From: Lachnospiraceae bacterium
GTDB lineage: Bacteria; Bacillota_A; Clostridia; Lachnospirales; Lachnospiraceae
Assembly (NCBI GenBank): GCA_028694115.1
Contig: JAQUUB010000187.1
Location: forward strand, 1 to 5,714
Direction: 5' to 3'
Length of the DNA stretch: 5,714 nucleotides
Part shown: positions 5,608 to 5,714 of the stretch, piece after piece
Layout: every line of letters begins with the position of its first letter
Numbering within the stretch: position 1 is the stretch's first letter
Notes under the pieces: generated by a model
The model's input: the letters and a program-made list of their open reading frames with translations, nothing else
Database searches by the model: none
Told to the model about the DNA's origin: nothing
Translations under genes and position numbers: made by a program

Positions 5608-5714
5608 TGTAACAGGAGTGGCTTATAAGATATAATCATCTCAGAATGAAAAGAGGAAAATATCATGCCACGAAATTATGAACCAGAATTCAAAAAGAAA
5701 ATTGTTCGTCTTCA
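5608..5714 (+). mobile_element. Left end of a second IS3-family element (partial)
   Basis: The transposase start at 5665 shows that an IS begins here. Its left terminus must lie in roughly 5560-5640. TGTAACAGGAGTGG at 5608 is a candidate because IS3 ends start with TG, but I cannot prove it without the other end. Nothing here matches the reverse complement of the IS end at 101-120, so this is a different element from the one at the left edge. Confidence 0.45.
5665..5714 (+). CDS. IS3-family transposase OrfA, N-terminal start (partial)
   Basis: Sixteen codons reading MPRNYEPEFKKKIVRL before the window ends. This is the typical start of the small helix-turn-helix OrfA of IS3-family elements, which begins with a short basic lead-in and P-E-F-K-x-x-I-V-R-L before the HTH. 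OrfA binds the element ends and is normally fused to OrfB by programmed -1 frameshifting. The ribosome site AGAGGA lies eight bases upstream of the ATG. An earlier ATG (5645) is out of frame and stops soon. The rest of the gene is outside the window. Confidence 0.75.
   Translation, partial: MPRNYEPEFKKKIVRL

Noticed and set aside
1..5714. CRISPR array, tRNA or rRNA genes
   Set aside because: No regularly spaced repeats and no cloverleaf or rRNA-like segments were seen on either strand.

Overview
The window is AT-rich DNA with strong AGGAGG-type ribosome binding sites. Its protein flavour (IS3-type transposase ends, a GP88-like protein, a YhcG/DUF1016 protein, a DUF5301-like fragment) is typical of a gut or anaerobic Clostridia/Lachnospiraceae chromosome. 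That assignment is inferred from style, not proven. It looks like an accessory, defence-island type segment: every gene between the edges lies on the minus strand, and both edges are insertion-sequence ends read on the plus strand.

Layout from left to right. Bases 1-84 are the last codons of an IS3-family transposase (OrfB), and the element probably ends near base 120. Bases 156-1184 (minus) encode a cysteine-rich protein resembling the phage 'gene product 88' (GP88) family. Just upstream of it, 1226-1300 is a 24-residue remnant that looks like the N-terminus of a RelE/ParE toxin. A gene-free stretch of about 200 bases with small inverted repeats follows. Bases 1508-3677 encode a large AAA_13/RloC-like ATPase with Walker A, CPFC zinc hook, ABC signature, Walker B and a C-terminal HEPN-like R-x3-E...H arrangement. 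It is split by one extra A in a run of eight. Bases 3677-3731 hold a frame-broken mini-ORF whose stop overlaps the ATPase start. Bases 3779-4825 encode a YhcG/DUF1016 PD-(D/E)XK nuclease-like protein interrupted by a single in-frame TAA. Its leader carries a 25-base near-perfect palindrome that is also copied inside the gene exactly at the nonsense mutation. Bases 4882-5238 have no convincing gene but hold an inverted repeat and promoter-like elements. Bases 5239-5547 encode a probable C-terminal fragment of a DUF5301-like protein, and from about 5608 a second, different IS3-type element begins (OrfA start at 5665).

Taken together, YhcG, the RloC-like ATPase and the GP88-like protein are transcribed in the same direction and form a plausible anti-phage or selfish cassette between two insertion sequences. 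Two of the three large genes carry a single inactivating lesion as sequenced. Either the cassette is decaying, or expression is gated by the homopolymer slip and the stop codon. The most unusual structural signal is the YhcG leader palindrome: it matches the coding sequence of the conserved VATLSQQL region in 21 of 22 bases, the one difference being the C-to-T change that created the stop.
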